This document shows, in pieces, positions 53,028 through 62,249 of a DNA stretch of 64,000 nt (its first letter is position 1; each line of letters begins with the position of its first letter). The notes under the pieces were generated by a model. It was not told the origin of the DNA, made no database searches, and worked only from the letters and a program-made list of their open reading frames with translations. The stretch comes from Bryobacterales bacterium (GTDB lineage: Bacteria; Acidobacteriota; Terriglobia; Bryobacterales; Bryobacteraceae): NCBI GenBank assembly GCA_003166865.1, contig PMUP01000030.1, forward strand, positions 1 to 64,000, written 5' to 3'. Both the position numbers and the translations under genes were made by a program.

Positions 53028-53510
53028 ATGTCCAAGCAATATTCAGCACCGCCCGCGATGGCGATTGATCCGGCCGGCAAGTACACGGCGACTCTCGATA
53101 CCTCGAAAGGAAAAATCATTTGCGAGCTCTTCGCAAAAGACGCGCCGAAGACCGTCAACAATTTTGTATTCCTGGCTAAGGAAGGCTTCTATGACGGCAC
53201 GGTGTTTCATCGCGTCATCAACGACTTCATGATTCAAGGCGGCGATCCGACGGCCAGCGGCCGCGGCGGTCCCGGCTACAAGTTCGAGGACGAGACCAAG
53301 AACAATCCGCATCGCCACAAGATCGGTTCACTGTCCATGGCCAACGCCGGTCCTGGCACCAATGGCAGCCAATTTTTCATCACGCACATCGCCACCGATT
53401 GGCTGGACGGCAAGCATACCATCTTCGGCCAAGTGACCAGCGGTCAGGACGTGGTCAACAAGGTGAAGCAGGGCGACCAGGTGAAGTCCGTCACCATCCA
53501 GGAAGGCTGA
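53028..53510 (+). CDS. Cyclophilin-type peptidyl-prolyl isomerase
   Basis: 160 residues without a signal peptide, hence cytoplasmic. [42 protein letters not shown] and [10 protein letters not shown] are the cyclophilin active-site blocks. It speeds proline isomerisation during folding. It lies 45 bases after gpmI and five before hemB on the same strand. Confidence 0.95.
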   Translation: MSKQYSAPPAMAIDPAGKYTATLDTSKGKIICELFAKDAPKTVNNFVFLAKEGFYDGTVFHRVINDFMIQGGDPTASGRGGPGYKFEDETKNNPHRHKIGSLSMANAGPGTNGSQFFITHIATDWLDGKHTIFGQVTSGQDVVNKVKQGDQVKSVTIQEG

Positions 53511-53514
53511 AGCG

Positions 53515-54486
53515 GTGGCCTTTCCGATTCACCGCATGCGGCGCCTGCGCGCGAGCGAGGCGCTGCGGAATCTGGTGCGCGAGACGGTGCTCGATCCCGG
53601 CGATTTCATCCTGCCGCTGTTCATCTGTCCGGGCGAAGGTGTGCGCCGCGAGATCAGCTCCATGCCGGGGCATGCGCAGCTTTCGGTGGACCGGCTGGTC
53701 AAAGAATGCGCCGAAGCGCACGAGCTCGGAATCGGCGGCGTGATTCTATTTGGGATTCCGGAAACGAAGGACGAGCTAGCTTCGGGCGCTTTCGCCGACG
53801 ATGGCATCGTGCAGCAGGCCGTGCGGGCCCTCAAGCGCGAAGTTCCGAAGTTGCTGGTGATGACCGACGTTTGCAATTGCGAATACACCAGCCACGGCCA
53901 CTGCGGATTGGTTGTGGATGGCGAGGTTCAGAACGATCCCACGCTCGAGTGGCTGGCCAAAGCCGCCGTGTCTCATGCCCGCGCCGGGGCCGATGTGGTG
54001 GCGCCCAGCGACATGATGGATGGGCGCGTGGCCGCCATTCGCAAGGCACTCGATACTGCCGGCTTCACGAACACGCCCATCGTTTCGTACGCTGCTAAGT
54101 ACGCCTCGGTTTTTTACGGTCCGTTCCGCGAGGCGGCCGAATCGACGCCCCAATTCGGCGATCGGCGTAGCTATCAGATGGACCCGGCCAACTCGCGCGA
54201 AGCCATGCGCGAGATCGAGCTGGATATCGAGGAAGGCGCGGACGTGATTATGGTGAAGCCGGCCATGCCGTATCTCGACGTCATCCGCGAGGCCCGCCAG
54301 CGTTTTCCCACGCCGCTCGGCGCTTACCAAGTCAGCGGCGAGTTCAGCATGCTGACCGCGGCCATCAACAACGGCTGGCTGGACCGCGACCGGACGATCC
54401 TGGAATCGCTGACCGCCATCCGCCGGGCCGGCGCGGATTTCGTGCTGACCTACTTCGCGAAAGACGCGGCCCGCCTGCTGGCCTGA
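53515..54486 (+). CDS. hemB: Delta-aminolevulinic acid dehydratase (porphobilinogen synthase)
   Basis: 323 residues from GTG 53515. [39 protein letters not shown] (zinc-binding-type Cys cluster), [13 protein letters not shown], the Schiff-base Lys motif [15 protein letters not shown] and [12 protein letters not shown] are all present. It condenses two 5-aminolevulinate molecules to porphobilinogen in haem synthesis. The Cys cluster suggests a zinc enzyme. Confidence 0.97.
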   Translation: MAFPIHRMRRLRASEALRNLVRETVLDPGDFILPLFICPGEGVRREISSMPGHAQLSVDRLVKECAEAHELGIGGVILFGIPETKDELASGAFADDGIVQQAVRALKREVPKLLVMTDVCNCEYTSHGHCGLVVDGEVQNDPTLEWLAKAAVSHARAGADVVAPSDMMDGRVAAIRKALDTAGFTNTPIVSYAAKYASVFYGPFREAAESTPQFGDRRSYQMDPANSREAMREIELDIEEGADVIMVKPAMPYLDVIREARQRFPTPLGAYQVSGEFSMLTAAINNGWLDRDRTILESLTAIRRAGADFVLTYFAKDAARLLA

Positions 54487-54500
54487 CAAGCCGCCGACCT

Positions 54501-54794
54501 TCACTGCCTCACGAAAAACCCCGAGGGCTCTTCCAGCGCCGCTTCGGCTTCATCCACACCGCGAACTTCGGCCCAGCGCGGTCCTTTCCACAGCAGTCCC
54601 GCGAGTTCGGAAAGCTGGGCGTGAGTGCCCACGGCATACACCTCCACGCTCCCGTCATCGACATTGCGCACCCAGCCTCTCACGCCGAGCGCCTGCGCCG
54701 ACTGCTCGACGAAATAGCGAAAGCCCACTCCCTGCACCTGTCCTCGCACACGGTACAGCCGGGCTTGTTTCTGGACGCTCAAGGTTTCGCTCAA
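54501..54794 (-). CDS. Acylphosphatase
   Basis: 97 residues. RLYRVRGQVQGVGFRYFVE contains the catalytic Arg and VQGVGFR loop, and GVRGWVRNVDDGSVEVYAVG contains the catalytic Asn. It hydrolyses acyl phosphates. Its start overlaps the stop of the upstream gene by four bases, so translation is coupled. Confidence 0.93.
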   Translation of the reverse strand: MSETLSVQKQARLYRVRGQVQGVGFRYFVEQSAQALGVRGWVRNVDDGSVEVYAVGTHAQLSELAGLLWKGPRWAEVRGVDEAEAALEEPSGFFVRQ

Positions 54795-55774
54795 GGCTTC
54801 TTGACGAGCGGATAAACAACGATGCGGCGGAACTCCACGGGCCCACGATTGCCCTGCAGTAGAATGGGCCCAGGCTCGGCCTCGTTGAAGTCGAGCGCGA
54901 TCGTAGTCGGACCCTCGATGCTTTGCCGATTGATCACGCGGTTGCCGTTCAGTATCACCGTGACTTCACGGCCCACCAGGCGAACCACCAGCATCTGCCA
55001 CTCGCCGGCCGGCCGCTCGGCATTCAACGTGGGAGCGATGCGGCCCAAAATTGAACCGCTCGCGCGATTCGATACGGGTCGATCGGCATCGTCGGTAATC
55101 TGGACTTCATAGCGTCCGCGCAGGGCAATGCCGCTGTTGCTGTGCGGTTCAATCCGGTATTCGGCGTCCACCACGAAGTTGAAAAACTTCTTGTCGGAAA
55201 TGAGATCCACCGCTCCCGGCAGCGCCGTCAGAGCTCCATCCTTCACAACCCATCCCGCCAGATGCGCGGGCGGCGCGGCCTCCCAGCCTCCCAAATCGCG
55301 CCCGTCGAACAGCACCACCGGACCGCCGAGTTTCCACGAGCCATCGTCTCGATCCGGCAGCGCTGGTGCTCGCACGCCGGTCCATTCGAGATACGAAGAC
55401 GGATCGCCCTCGATTTCAAATGTTCCCTTGAGCTTGCCGTCTTCCAAGCGGGCCCAGTAGAGGCCCTTCTCCGGGTTGCGGTCTTTCGCGAAGCGGGATT
55501 CCAGCGCAAAACGAAGCTCGCCTTCCGAAATGGAAAGCTTGGGGATCTCATCCAACAATCCGATGGGAGAGCCCAGGAACTTGCCCTTGAGATTGTCCGT
55601 TCCGGCACCCGACACTTCCAGCCACCAGCCGTGCGGCGCGGCCGGCCCGTTGGTGGTGATGTCCCAGCGGCCGTTAAATTCCTGATCGTCCTTGGAAGCA
55701 GCAAAGCAGCACAGCGCAATGGCTGCGACGAAAACGTGTCGCACTGCGCCTACTTTACCAAAATTTACGTTCAC
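54791..55774 (-). CDS. DUF1080 (3-keto-disaccharide hydrolase-type) secreted protein
   Basis: 327 residues from GTG 55774; GTG 55744 also precedes the signal peptide (RHVFVAAIALCCFAAS). VVLFDGRDLGGWEAAP, NFVVDAEYRIEPHSNSGIALRGRYEVQI and EWQMLVVRLVGREVTVILNG are the DUF1080 concanavalin-like domain in the C-terminal half. The N-terminal 150 residues form another beta-rich part. The family is widespread in Acidobacteria, Planctomycetes and Bacteroidetes, and some members cleave 3-keto-glycosides. Confidence 0.85.
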   Translation of the reverse strand: MNVNFGKVGAVRHVFVAAIALCCFAASKDDQEFNGRWDITTNGPAAPHGWWLEVSGAGTDNLKGKFLGSPIGLLDEIPKLSISEGELRFALESRFAKDRNPEKGLYWARLEDGKLKGTFEIEGDPSSYLEWTGVRAPALPDRDDGSWKLGGPVVLFDGRDLGGWEAAPPAHLAGWVVKDGALTALPGAVDLISDKKFFNFVVDAEYRIEPHSNSGIALRGRYEVQITDDADRPVSNRASGSILGRIAPTLNAERPAGEWQMLVVRLVGREVTVILNGNRVINRQSIEGPTTIALDFNEAEPGPILLQGNRGPVEFRRIVVYPLVKKP

Positions 55775-55790
55775 CGCGCGTCCGTAAATC

Positions 55791-56921
55791 TCAGTGCCTC
55801 AGCTCTGCTCGCGTCTGAAGAAATTGCACGACGTTGGCCCGCGTTATGATTCCATCCAAATGGCTGCCGCTGACCACCGGCAACTGGTTCACGTCATCGC
55901 GCCCCATGGTCTCCAGCGCTTCCATCACCGGCGTCACGGGCGTGACGGTGTGGATTTGGTCCAGCGGACGCATGACGTCGGCGAGTGTCATGTAGGGCCA
56001 GCGCGGCCTCTCCAGTTCCTTAATCTCGTGCGGAGTCACCAGTCCGGCGATCTCGCCATTTTGCTGGACGACAAAACAGCGGCGTCCGGATTTCAGCAGG
56101 TAATTTTCGACAAATTGCTCCACGTTCATGTTGCCGTCCAGCGTCACACAATCGCTGGTCATGATGTCGCGCACCTGCACGCCTTTCAGCCCTTCGGTGA
56201 GCGCAACCGAGCTGGCGCTGGCCGTAGCCGCTTGCAGCAGAAACCATCCGATGAACGCGATCCATAGGCCGCCAAACCCGGCGCCACCAAAGAAGCGGAA
56301 AATCCCGAACGCGATGAACAGCAGCGCGATCGCTTTGCCGACAGTCGCGGCGCGTCGCGTTGCAACCTGGACATTCCCTGAGCTCAGCCACAAGATGGAC
56401 CGCAGGATGCGGCCGCCATCCAGCGGGTAACCCGGAATCATGTTGAACGCCGCCAGCATAAGGTTGATGTATCCAAGCCAAACGAACATGGCGTGCAGCG
56501 GCGTTTCCGGCGCCGCGCCCATGCGCCATCCGAGCGCCCACGCCACAGCCAGACAGAGACAGCCGATGACGGCGCTGGAAAACGGCCCCACGATGCCGAC
56601 CAGGAATTCGGTTTTGGCGTCCTCCGGCTCTTTCTCGATTTGGGCCACGCCGCCCAGCGCGAACAGCGTGATGGCTTTCGTGGTCAGTCCGCGCGTCCGC
56701 GCCACCAGCGCGTGCGACAGCTCATGCGCCAGCAGAGTGACGAAAAATAGCAGCGCGGTCAGAATCGAGAGCGACCAGATCACCGTCGATCCCCACTCCG
56801 CGTGGCTGGCCTGGAATTGCGAACCCAGGGACATGGTGATCAGCAGCGCGATGATGAACCAACTGTAGTGAAGACCGACCTCGATGCCGAACAGGCGCCC
56901 GAGTCGAATGGAAGAGTGCAT
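55791..56921 (-). CDS. Site-2 protease (M50) with CBS domains
   Basis: 376 residues from ATG 56921. [20 protein letters not shown] holds the zinc motif HExxH inside a membrane helix, and [19 protein letters not shown] the second motif NxxPxxPLDGG. Six membrane segments come first; two CBS domains follow ([21 protein letters not shown] and [20 protein letters not shown]). CBS domains bind adenine nucleotides and may gate intramembrane cleavage. Substrate unknown. Confidence 0.92.
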   Translation of the reverse strand: MHSSIRLGRLFGIEVGLHYSWFIIALLITMSLGSQFQASHAEWGSTVIWSLSILTALLFFVTLLAHELSHALVARTRGLTTKAITLFALGGVAQIEKEPEDAKTEFLVGIVGPFSSAVIGCLCLAVAWALGWRMGAAPETPLHAMFVWLGYINLMLAAFNMIPGYPLDGGRILRSILWLSSGNVQVATRRAATVGKAIALLFIAFGIFRFFGGAGFGGLWIAFIGWFLLQAATASASSVALTEGLKGVQVRDIMTSDCVTLDGNMNVEQFVENYLLKSGRRCFVVQQNGEIAGLVTPHEIKELERPRWPYMTLADVMRPLDQIHTVTPVTPVMEALETMGRDDVNQLPVVSGSHLDGIITRANVVQFLQTRAELRH

Positions 56922-56976
56922 CGACCACCTCTCTCCATTCCTACCACGTACCGAGCCGCGTCCGTGACGGGGCGGG

Positions 56977-59031
56977 CTAAGATGCCGCCAGCAGACCGGA
57001 GCGCGCGAGCAGAGCGTTCGGATCGGGATCGCGGCCCATGAAGCTGCGATACAGCTCCGCCGGATCTTCGCTGTCGCCCCGGGCGAGGATTTGTTCGCGG
57101 AATCGGCCACCCACTTCGCGGCTGAAGATTCCGCCGCGCTGAAATAACGTGAAAGCGTCGGCGTCCAGGACCTCGGACCATTTGTAGGAGTAGTAGCCGG
57201 CGCCATAACCCACCGGACTCGAGAACAGGTGCGTGAAGCTGACGATCATCGCGTAGTGTTCCGGCAGCTCGGCCGCGGAGAATTCCTGCAGAATACCGCG
57301 CGCGAAGTCGAGCAAGTCGACGCCGGACTTTGGATCCACATCGCGATGCAGCGCCAGATCCACGAAGGCGAATCCGAGCTGCCGCATTTGCAGGTTGGCC
57401 GCCCGGAAATTGCGCGCGTTCCGCATCTTGTCGAACAGTTCCGCCGGGATCGGGGCGCCGGTCTGGTAGTGCCGGGCAAACAAATCCAGAGCATCCCGTT
57501 CCCAGCACCAGTTCTCCATGATCTGCGATGGCAGCTCCACGAAGTCCCAAGCCACGTTCACACCCGCCAACCCCCGCAGTTCCACTCTGCTCAGGCAATG
57601 GTGCAACAGATGCCCGAACTCGTGGAAGATGGTCTGCACTTCACGGTGCGTCAAAAGCGATGGGCGATCCTCGGCAGGCGGAGTGAGGTTGCCGCAAATC
57701 AGCCCCAAGTGTGGATCTTGGCGATCGCCGTGCGGTAGGCCGGTGATAAATGCATCCATCCATGCACCACCGCGCTTGTTCTCGCGCGGAAACCAGTCCG
57801 CGTAGAATGCTCCTACCAGGCGGCTGCCGGAAGCATGGCTTTCGTCGTAAATCTCGTAATACTTCACTTGCGAATCCCAGGCCGGCACGCCATTTCTTTC
57901 CACCACGCGGATGCCGTAAAGCCGGTGCACGATCTCGAACATCCCGTTCACAACGCGATCCAGCGGGAAATACGGGCGCAAAGCTTCTTCGTCAAAATCG
58001 TACAGAGCCGCGCGCTGCTTTTCCGCATAATATGCGATATCCCACGGATATAGTTGCGCTTTTCCAGAGAAAGCCAGTAGCTCGGCATTCTCTCTATGAA
58101 ATTGCGATGCCGTCTTGTGCTTCAGATCGTCGAGGAACTGTTGGGCCCGTTCACCACTGCCGGCCATGCGGTCCTCGAGCACCAAGTCCGCGAAATCCCG
58201 GTAGCCGAGCAAGCGCGCCTTTTCACGGCGGAGTTCCAGGATCCCCCGCAAGAGCGGCCGGTTGTCGTACTTTTCTTCCGTCGCGCGATTGCTGAAAGCC
58301 TCGTAGACCTTCCGCCGCAGCTGGGGATCGTCCAGATACGTCAGCACGGCCAAATAGCTGGGGCCTTGCAGCGTGAAGCGCCAGGACGGTTCCGCCAGGC
58401 CTTTGGAAGCTGCGCTGGAGCGCGCCATCGCTCGCGCGCTCTCCGGCAAACCCGCCAGCTGGCGTTCATCGGTGATCACCCACTCATATTGATTGGTCGA
58501 GTCCAATACGTTTTCCGCGAAGCGAATGGTCTGCTTGGTCAGCTCGACGTCGATCTCGGCGATGCGCTTCTTCCCTGGCGCGTCCAATTCAGCCCCGTGC
58601 CGCCGGAAATTGTCGATGGTTTTTTCCAGGAATCGTTTTCGGACGCCGGCCAGATTCCGGGCCTCGCCCGTTTGCGAATAGCTCTGCACGGCGCTCCACA
58701 GTGCTTGGTTCAAAGGCAGCGACGAATAGAATTTGCTCACCTGGGGTTGGACCGCGTTGTAAGCGGCGCGCAACTCGGGCGTCGTGGCAACCGCCTCCAG
58801 GTTGCGGATGATCTGCATGGCGTATTCCAGGCGCTCCGTGAGATCATCCAGCCGCTGCATGGTATTGGCAAAACTGCGTGGCGCCGGTTCGGAGGTGAGC
58901 CGGTCCAGCTCCGCGCGCGTGTCCGCAAGCAGTCCGGCGATGGCCGGCTCCACGTTTTCCGCGCGAATCTGGTCGAACGGGATTTGAAATTGAATTTGAA
59001 GCAGCGGGTTGGCAATGGTCGGAGATGTCAT
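56977..59031 (-). CDS. M3-family oligopeptidase (oligopeptidase A type)
   Basis: 684 residues without signal peptide. [19 protein letters not shown] carries the HExxH zinc motif, and [17 protein letters not shown] carries the third ligand Glu. [13 protein letters not shown] and [13 protein letters not shown] are family blocks. It resembles PrlC (OpdA) in length and motifs and should degrade short peptides in the cytoplasm. Confidence 0.92.
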   Translation of the reverse strand: MTSPTIANPLLQIQFQIPFDQIRAENVEPAIAGLLADTRAELDRLTSEPAPRSFANTMQRLDDLTERLEYAMQIIRNLEAVATTPELRAAYNAVQPQVSKFYSSLPLNQALWSAVQSYSQTGEARNLAGVRKRFLEKTIDNFRRHGAELDAPGKKRIAEIDVELTKQTIRFAENVLDSTNQYEWVITDERQLAGLPESARAMARSSAASKGLAEPSWRFTLQGPSYLAVLTYLDDPQLRRKVYEAFSNRATEEKYDNRPLLRGILELRREKARLLGYRDFADLVLEDRMAGSGERAQQFLDDLKHKTASQFHRENAELLAFSGKAQLYPWDIAYYAEKQRAALYDFDEEALRPYFPLDRVVNGMFEIVHRLYGIRVVERNGVPAWDSQVKYYEIYDESHASGSRLVGAFYADWFPRENKRGGAWMDAFITGLPHGDRQDPHLGLICGNLTPPAEDRPSLLTHREVQTIFHEFGHLLHHCLSRVELRGLAGVNVAWDFVELPSQIMENWCWERDALDLFARHYQTGAPIPAELFDKMRNARNFRAANLQMRQLGFAFVDLALHRDVDPKSGVDLLDFARGILQEFSAAELPEHYAMIVSFTHLFSSPVGYGAGYYSYKWSEVLDADAFTLFQRGGIFSREVGGRFREQILARGDSEDPAELYRSFMGRDPDPNALLARSGLLAAS

Positions 59032-59152
59032 TCGAATTATTTCTTATTCTACGACAGACACGGAAGCATTTAGAAACTATTCAGCACCCGGGGTGCGGCG
59101 GCCGGATTTTCCAGCTGCCGGGAACAAACCGCCGGCGTTCCTGCGTATCCTA

Positions 59153-60085
59153 ATGAGAGTGGACTCCGAATACGCCATCGAAACCCAGGATCTCACAAAG
59201 ATCTACCATGCGCGATGGTCCGGTGGCGAGGTCCGGGCCATTGACGGTGTTTCCCTGCGGGTTCCCAAGGGGACCATCTTCGGCCTGCTGGGGCCGAACG
59301 GCGCTGGAAAAACAACCTTTGTGAAGACGCTGCTCTCGGCGGTCCGTCAAACCCATGGCAGCGCCCTCATTTTCGGACGCGATGCCAGTGATCCCGAGGC
59401 GCGCCGGCCGATCGGATATCTGCCGGAGAACCATCGCTTCCCCACGTATTTTACGGGCGCCGGAATGCTCGATTTCTACGCGTCTCTTTCGGGGGTCAGC
59501 GCCTCTCGAAGAAAGAAGCTGATCCCGGAACACCTGGAGCTGGTGGGCCTCAGCCAATGGGGCGCGATGCGTATTGGCAAGTACTCCAAGGGCATGCTGC
59601 AGCGCCTGGGGCTGGCGCAAGCGCTGATTCATTCGCCTTCCATGCTGATCCTGGACGAACCCACCGACGGCGTCGACCCGGTGGGCCGCCGCGAGATCCG
59701 GGAGCTTCTGGTGCGCTGTGAATCCCAAGGCGTGACGATTTTCGTCAATTCGCACTTGCTCGCGGAAATTGAGACCCTGTGCCGGGAGATCGCGATACTG
59801 CACAAGGGAAAAGTGGCGCTCACGGGAAAAATGCACGACCTCACGGCCGGCAAAGGCTACCGGTTAACCGTTACCAAGCCAAGTGATGCTCTAACCGAGG
59901 AATTGCGCGCTAAAGCAACGTCGATGGCCGCGCGCGACGGCCTGATCGACTTTCAATTCCCCAGCCGCGAGCTGGTGAACACCGCGGTGGATCTGCTACG
60001 GGCGCAACAATGCGAAATCGAGTCGCTGGCGCCAACCACCAGCACTCTCGAAGAAGTGTTCGTTCGAACCGTGGAGAAAAAATAG
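59153..60085 (+). CDS. ABC transporter ATP-binding protein
   Basis: 310 residues from ATG 59153; the frame is open upstream, but similarity begins at AIETQDLTKIYHARW. Walker A is GLLGPNGAGKTT, the signature is YSKGMLQRLGLAQALIHSP, and Walker B is MLILDEPTDGVDP. It is the NosF/CcmA-like type that pairs with ABC-2 permeases. The permease follows after three bases. Confidence 0.93.
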   Translation: MRVDSEYAIETQDLTKIYHARWSGGEVRAIDGVSLRVPKGTIFGLLGPNGAGKTTFVKTLLSAVRQTHGSALIFGRDASDPEARRPIGYLPENHRFPTYFTGAGMLDFYASLSGVSASRRKKLIPEHLELVGLSQWGAMRIGKYSKGMLQRLGLAQALIHSPSMLILDEPTDGVDPVGRREIRELLVRCESQGVTIFVNSHLLAEIETLCREIAILHKGKVALTGKMHDLTAGKGYRLTVTKPSDALTEELRAKATSMAARDGLIDFQFPSRELVNTAVDLLRAQQCEIESLAPTTSTLEEVFVRTVEKK

Positions 60086-60088
60086 GCA

Positions 60089-60910
60089 ATGGTCACCCTG
60101 GCACTCGTTCGCGATACGTTCCGCGAAGCGCTTACCCGAAAGATTTTCTGGGTCCTGTTCGGCTTGTCCACCCTGATGATCCTGTTCTTTCTGTTCCTGC
60201 TGAAAATCGATATTGTTGCCGGCGCCACCGCCACGGTATCGCTGTTTGGCCGCCCGACCCGCGGGAGCCCGGACGTGAACCGCATGGTGCGCGGAGTCTA
60301 CGGCGGCATTGCGACCTTTCTCTACACCTTTGGAATGTTCCTGGCGGTCTTCGCTTCCGCCGGTCTGGTTCCCAGCGTCCTCGAACCGGGCCGCATCGAA
60401 CTGCTGCTCTCGAAGCCGCTCTCCCGCGCGCATCTCCTGCTCGGACGCTTTCTCGGCAACATCTTGCTGGTCTCGCTGAATAGTATCTATCTGGTGCTGG
60501 GCGTGTGGACCATCCTCGGCGCCAAGACCGGCATTTGGTCACCCGTTTTCTTGATCGCGATTGCCACCACCACCTTCATATTCGCCGTCCTGCTGTCGGT
60601 TGTCGTTCTGATTGGCGTGACTTTGGAAAGCGCCGCCGCCGCTACCATGATCACCGTAGCTCTGATGATCATCAGCCCGATTCTGGCGCAGACCAATCTG
60701 ATGATGCGCCTGCTCTCTTCGGAATGGTCACGCAACCTCTGGCGCGCTCTCTATTACACGTTCCCCAAAGTCTACGAGCTCGGCAAGATGACCCTGGACG
60801 CGATCCAGAGCGGGACCTTCGCCGGATTCACGCCCATTTGGACCTCGGCGCTGTTTGGAATCCTAATGCTCGGGGCGGCTCTGTGGATTTTCCAGCGGAG
60901 AGATTTCTAG
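60089..60910 (+). CDS. ABC-2 type permease
   Basis: 273 residues with six membrane segments (FGLSTLMILFFLFLL, GGIATFLYTFGMFLAVFASAGLV, FLGNILLVSLNSIYLVLGVWTI, IAIATTTFIFAVLLSVVVLIG, ATMITVALMIISPIL, and the last at LFGILMLGAALWIF). LEPGRIELLLSKPLSR is the typical cytoplasmic coupling helix of this group. It forms an exporter with the ATPase upstream; cargo unknown. Confidence 0.88.
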   Translation: MVTLALVRDTFREALTRKIFWVLFGLSTLMILFFLFLLKIDIVAGATATVSLFGRPTRGSPDVNRMVRGVYGGIATFLYTFGMFLAVFASAGLVPSVLEPGRIELLLSKPLSRAHLLLGRFLGNILLVSLNSIYLVLGVWTILGAKTGIWSPVFLIAIATTTFIFAVLLSVVVLIGVTLESAAAATMITVALMIISPILAQTNLMMRLLSSEWSRNLWRALYYTFPKVYELGKMTLDAIQSGTFAGFTPIWTSALFGILMLGAALWIFQRRDF

Positions 60911-61818
60911 TGCGGTGCGCCGCGGCGGTTGCACTAGTGGCATTAGCACTCAGCGGTTGTCAGCCCAAGAAATCGGCTTCGCTGCACGTGAGTCCGGCGC
61001 TCGAAGCGTTGGTCCCGTCCGACACCGTGGTGGTGTTGGGCGTGAATCTGGCCTCAATCGGCGCCACGGCCATTTATCAAAAGCTCATAACTCGCGTTCC
61101 TCTGCCGCAGCTTGACGAATTCGAACAGCAGACCGGTCTCGATCCGCGCAAGGATCTTTCGGAGATCCTGGTCTGCTCCAACGGGAAGAACGCTGTGCTG
61201 CTGGTGCGCGGAAAGTTTCGCGTCCCCGATTTGCAGGCACGCTTCAAATCGAAAGGCATCACGCCGTCGAACTACAAAGGGCACGACCTGTTCGGAGATG
61301 AGCGGGCCGCCATCACGCTCTTGGACGATTCCACGGCCGCCGCCGGGTCACCCGCCGCATTGCGCTCCCTGATCGATCAAGCCGGTTCCAAAGGCGGCGG
61401 TCTTCCGCCGGAGCTCCGCGATCTTCTGCGCACGCTTCCTGAAGGCGATCAGGTGTATGCCGCGCTCACCGGCGGCGTCGAAAACTTGAATTTGCCGCTG
61501 CCGCGCGAAGGCAACCTGGGAAACATCCTGGACGCGCTGCGATCGGTCGACAGCGCCACGCTTGGCATGAACCTGAGCAAAGGCATCGACGCAGTGGCGG
61601 TTGTAAACTGCAAAACCGCCGGCGACGCAAAGTTCGTTCACGACCTGGTTCGCGGCCTGGTCGGATTCGGACGGCTCAACACTCCGGACAACAAGCCTGA
61701 GATGCTCAAGCTGTACGACGCGATTCACGTGACCCAGCAGCAGACGCAGACCAAGGTGATCGCCGATGTCCCGCAGGAGCTTGCGGACCATTTTTTAGAT
61801 CTGTGGTTAAAGAAATAG
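60910..61818 (+). CDS. Lipoprotein of unknown function linked to the ABC exporter
   Basis: 302 residues from GTG 60910, which overlaps the permease stop (TAGTG). VALVALALSGCQPKK is a lipoprotein signal with lipidated Cys. The mature part shows LVPSDTVVVLGVNLASIG, DPRKDLSEILVCSNGKNAVLLVRGKF and a C-terminal repeat-like half, a pattern common in acidobacterial lipoproteins of unknown role. The overlap suggests it works with the exporter. Confidence 0.75.
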   Translation: MRCAAAVALVALALSGCQPKKSASLHVSPALEALVPSDTVVVLGVNLASIGATAIYQKLITRVPLPQLDEFEQQTGLDPRKDLSEILVCSNGKNAVLLVRGKFRVPDLQARFKSKGITPSNYKGHDLFGDERAAITLLDDSTAAAGSPAALRSLIDQAGSKGGGLPPELRDLLRTLPEGDQVYAALTGGVENLNLPLPREGNLGNILDALRSVDSATLGMNLSKGIDAVAVVNCKTAGDAKFVHDLVRGLVGFGRLNTPDNKPEMLKLYDAIHVTQQQTQTKVIADVPQELADHFLDLWLKK

Positions 61819-61824
61819 CGGACG

Positions 61825-62217
61825 TTACTTCTTGCCGACCGGCGCTGGAATCGCATCGCCCAGGTTCATGGAACCGCCGCCTTCGCTGACGTAATTGATG
61901 TTCCACGACGGGATCTCCACCTCGACGTCGCCTTCCACCACGCACTGGCAACCCAGGCGCGATCTCAGCGTGAGGCCGGGAGCCATCTGGAGGCGATCCC
62001 CTTCTTCGTCCTCGTCCAACTCGGAAAGGTTTTCCATCCCCTTGGTGACGATCACGTGGCAGGTGGTGCAGGCGCAGTTTCCGCCGCAGGCATGTTCGAG
62101 ATGCATTCCAAAGTTCAGGCAGACGTCCAGAAGCGATTCGGGCTTTCCGTGCTCGTGATAGGGCAGTTTTCCCGACTCGAACTCGACTGTCTTACCGTCG
62201 ATTGTAACCTTGGGCAC
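61825..62217 (-). CDS. 2Fe-2S ferredoxin
   Basis: 130 residues. ACGGNCACTTCHV gives three Cys ligands of the plant-type/adrenodoxin-like cluster and LGCQCVV the fourth. The block LDEDEEGDRLQMAPGLTLRSRLGCQ matches the Isc-type ferredoxin group. It transfers single electrons, often in Fe-S assembly. Its stop faces that of the lipoprotein gene, and its start diverges from argS. Confidence 0.93.
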   Translation of the reverse strand: MPKVTIDGKTVEFESGKLPYHEHGKPESLLDVCLNFGMHLEHACGGNCACTTCHVIVTKGMENLSELDEDEEGDRLQMAPGLTLRSRLGCQCVVEGDVEVEIPSWNINYVSEGGGSMNLGDAIPAPVGKK

Positions 62218-62249
62218 GTCCTATTATAACGTGTGCATACTGAAAGGAC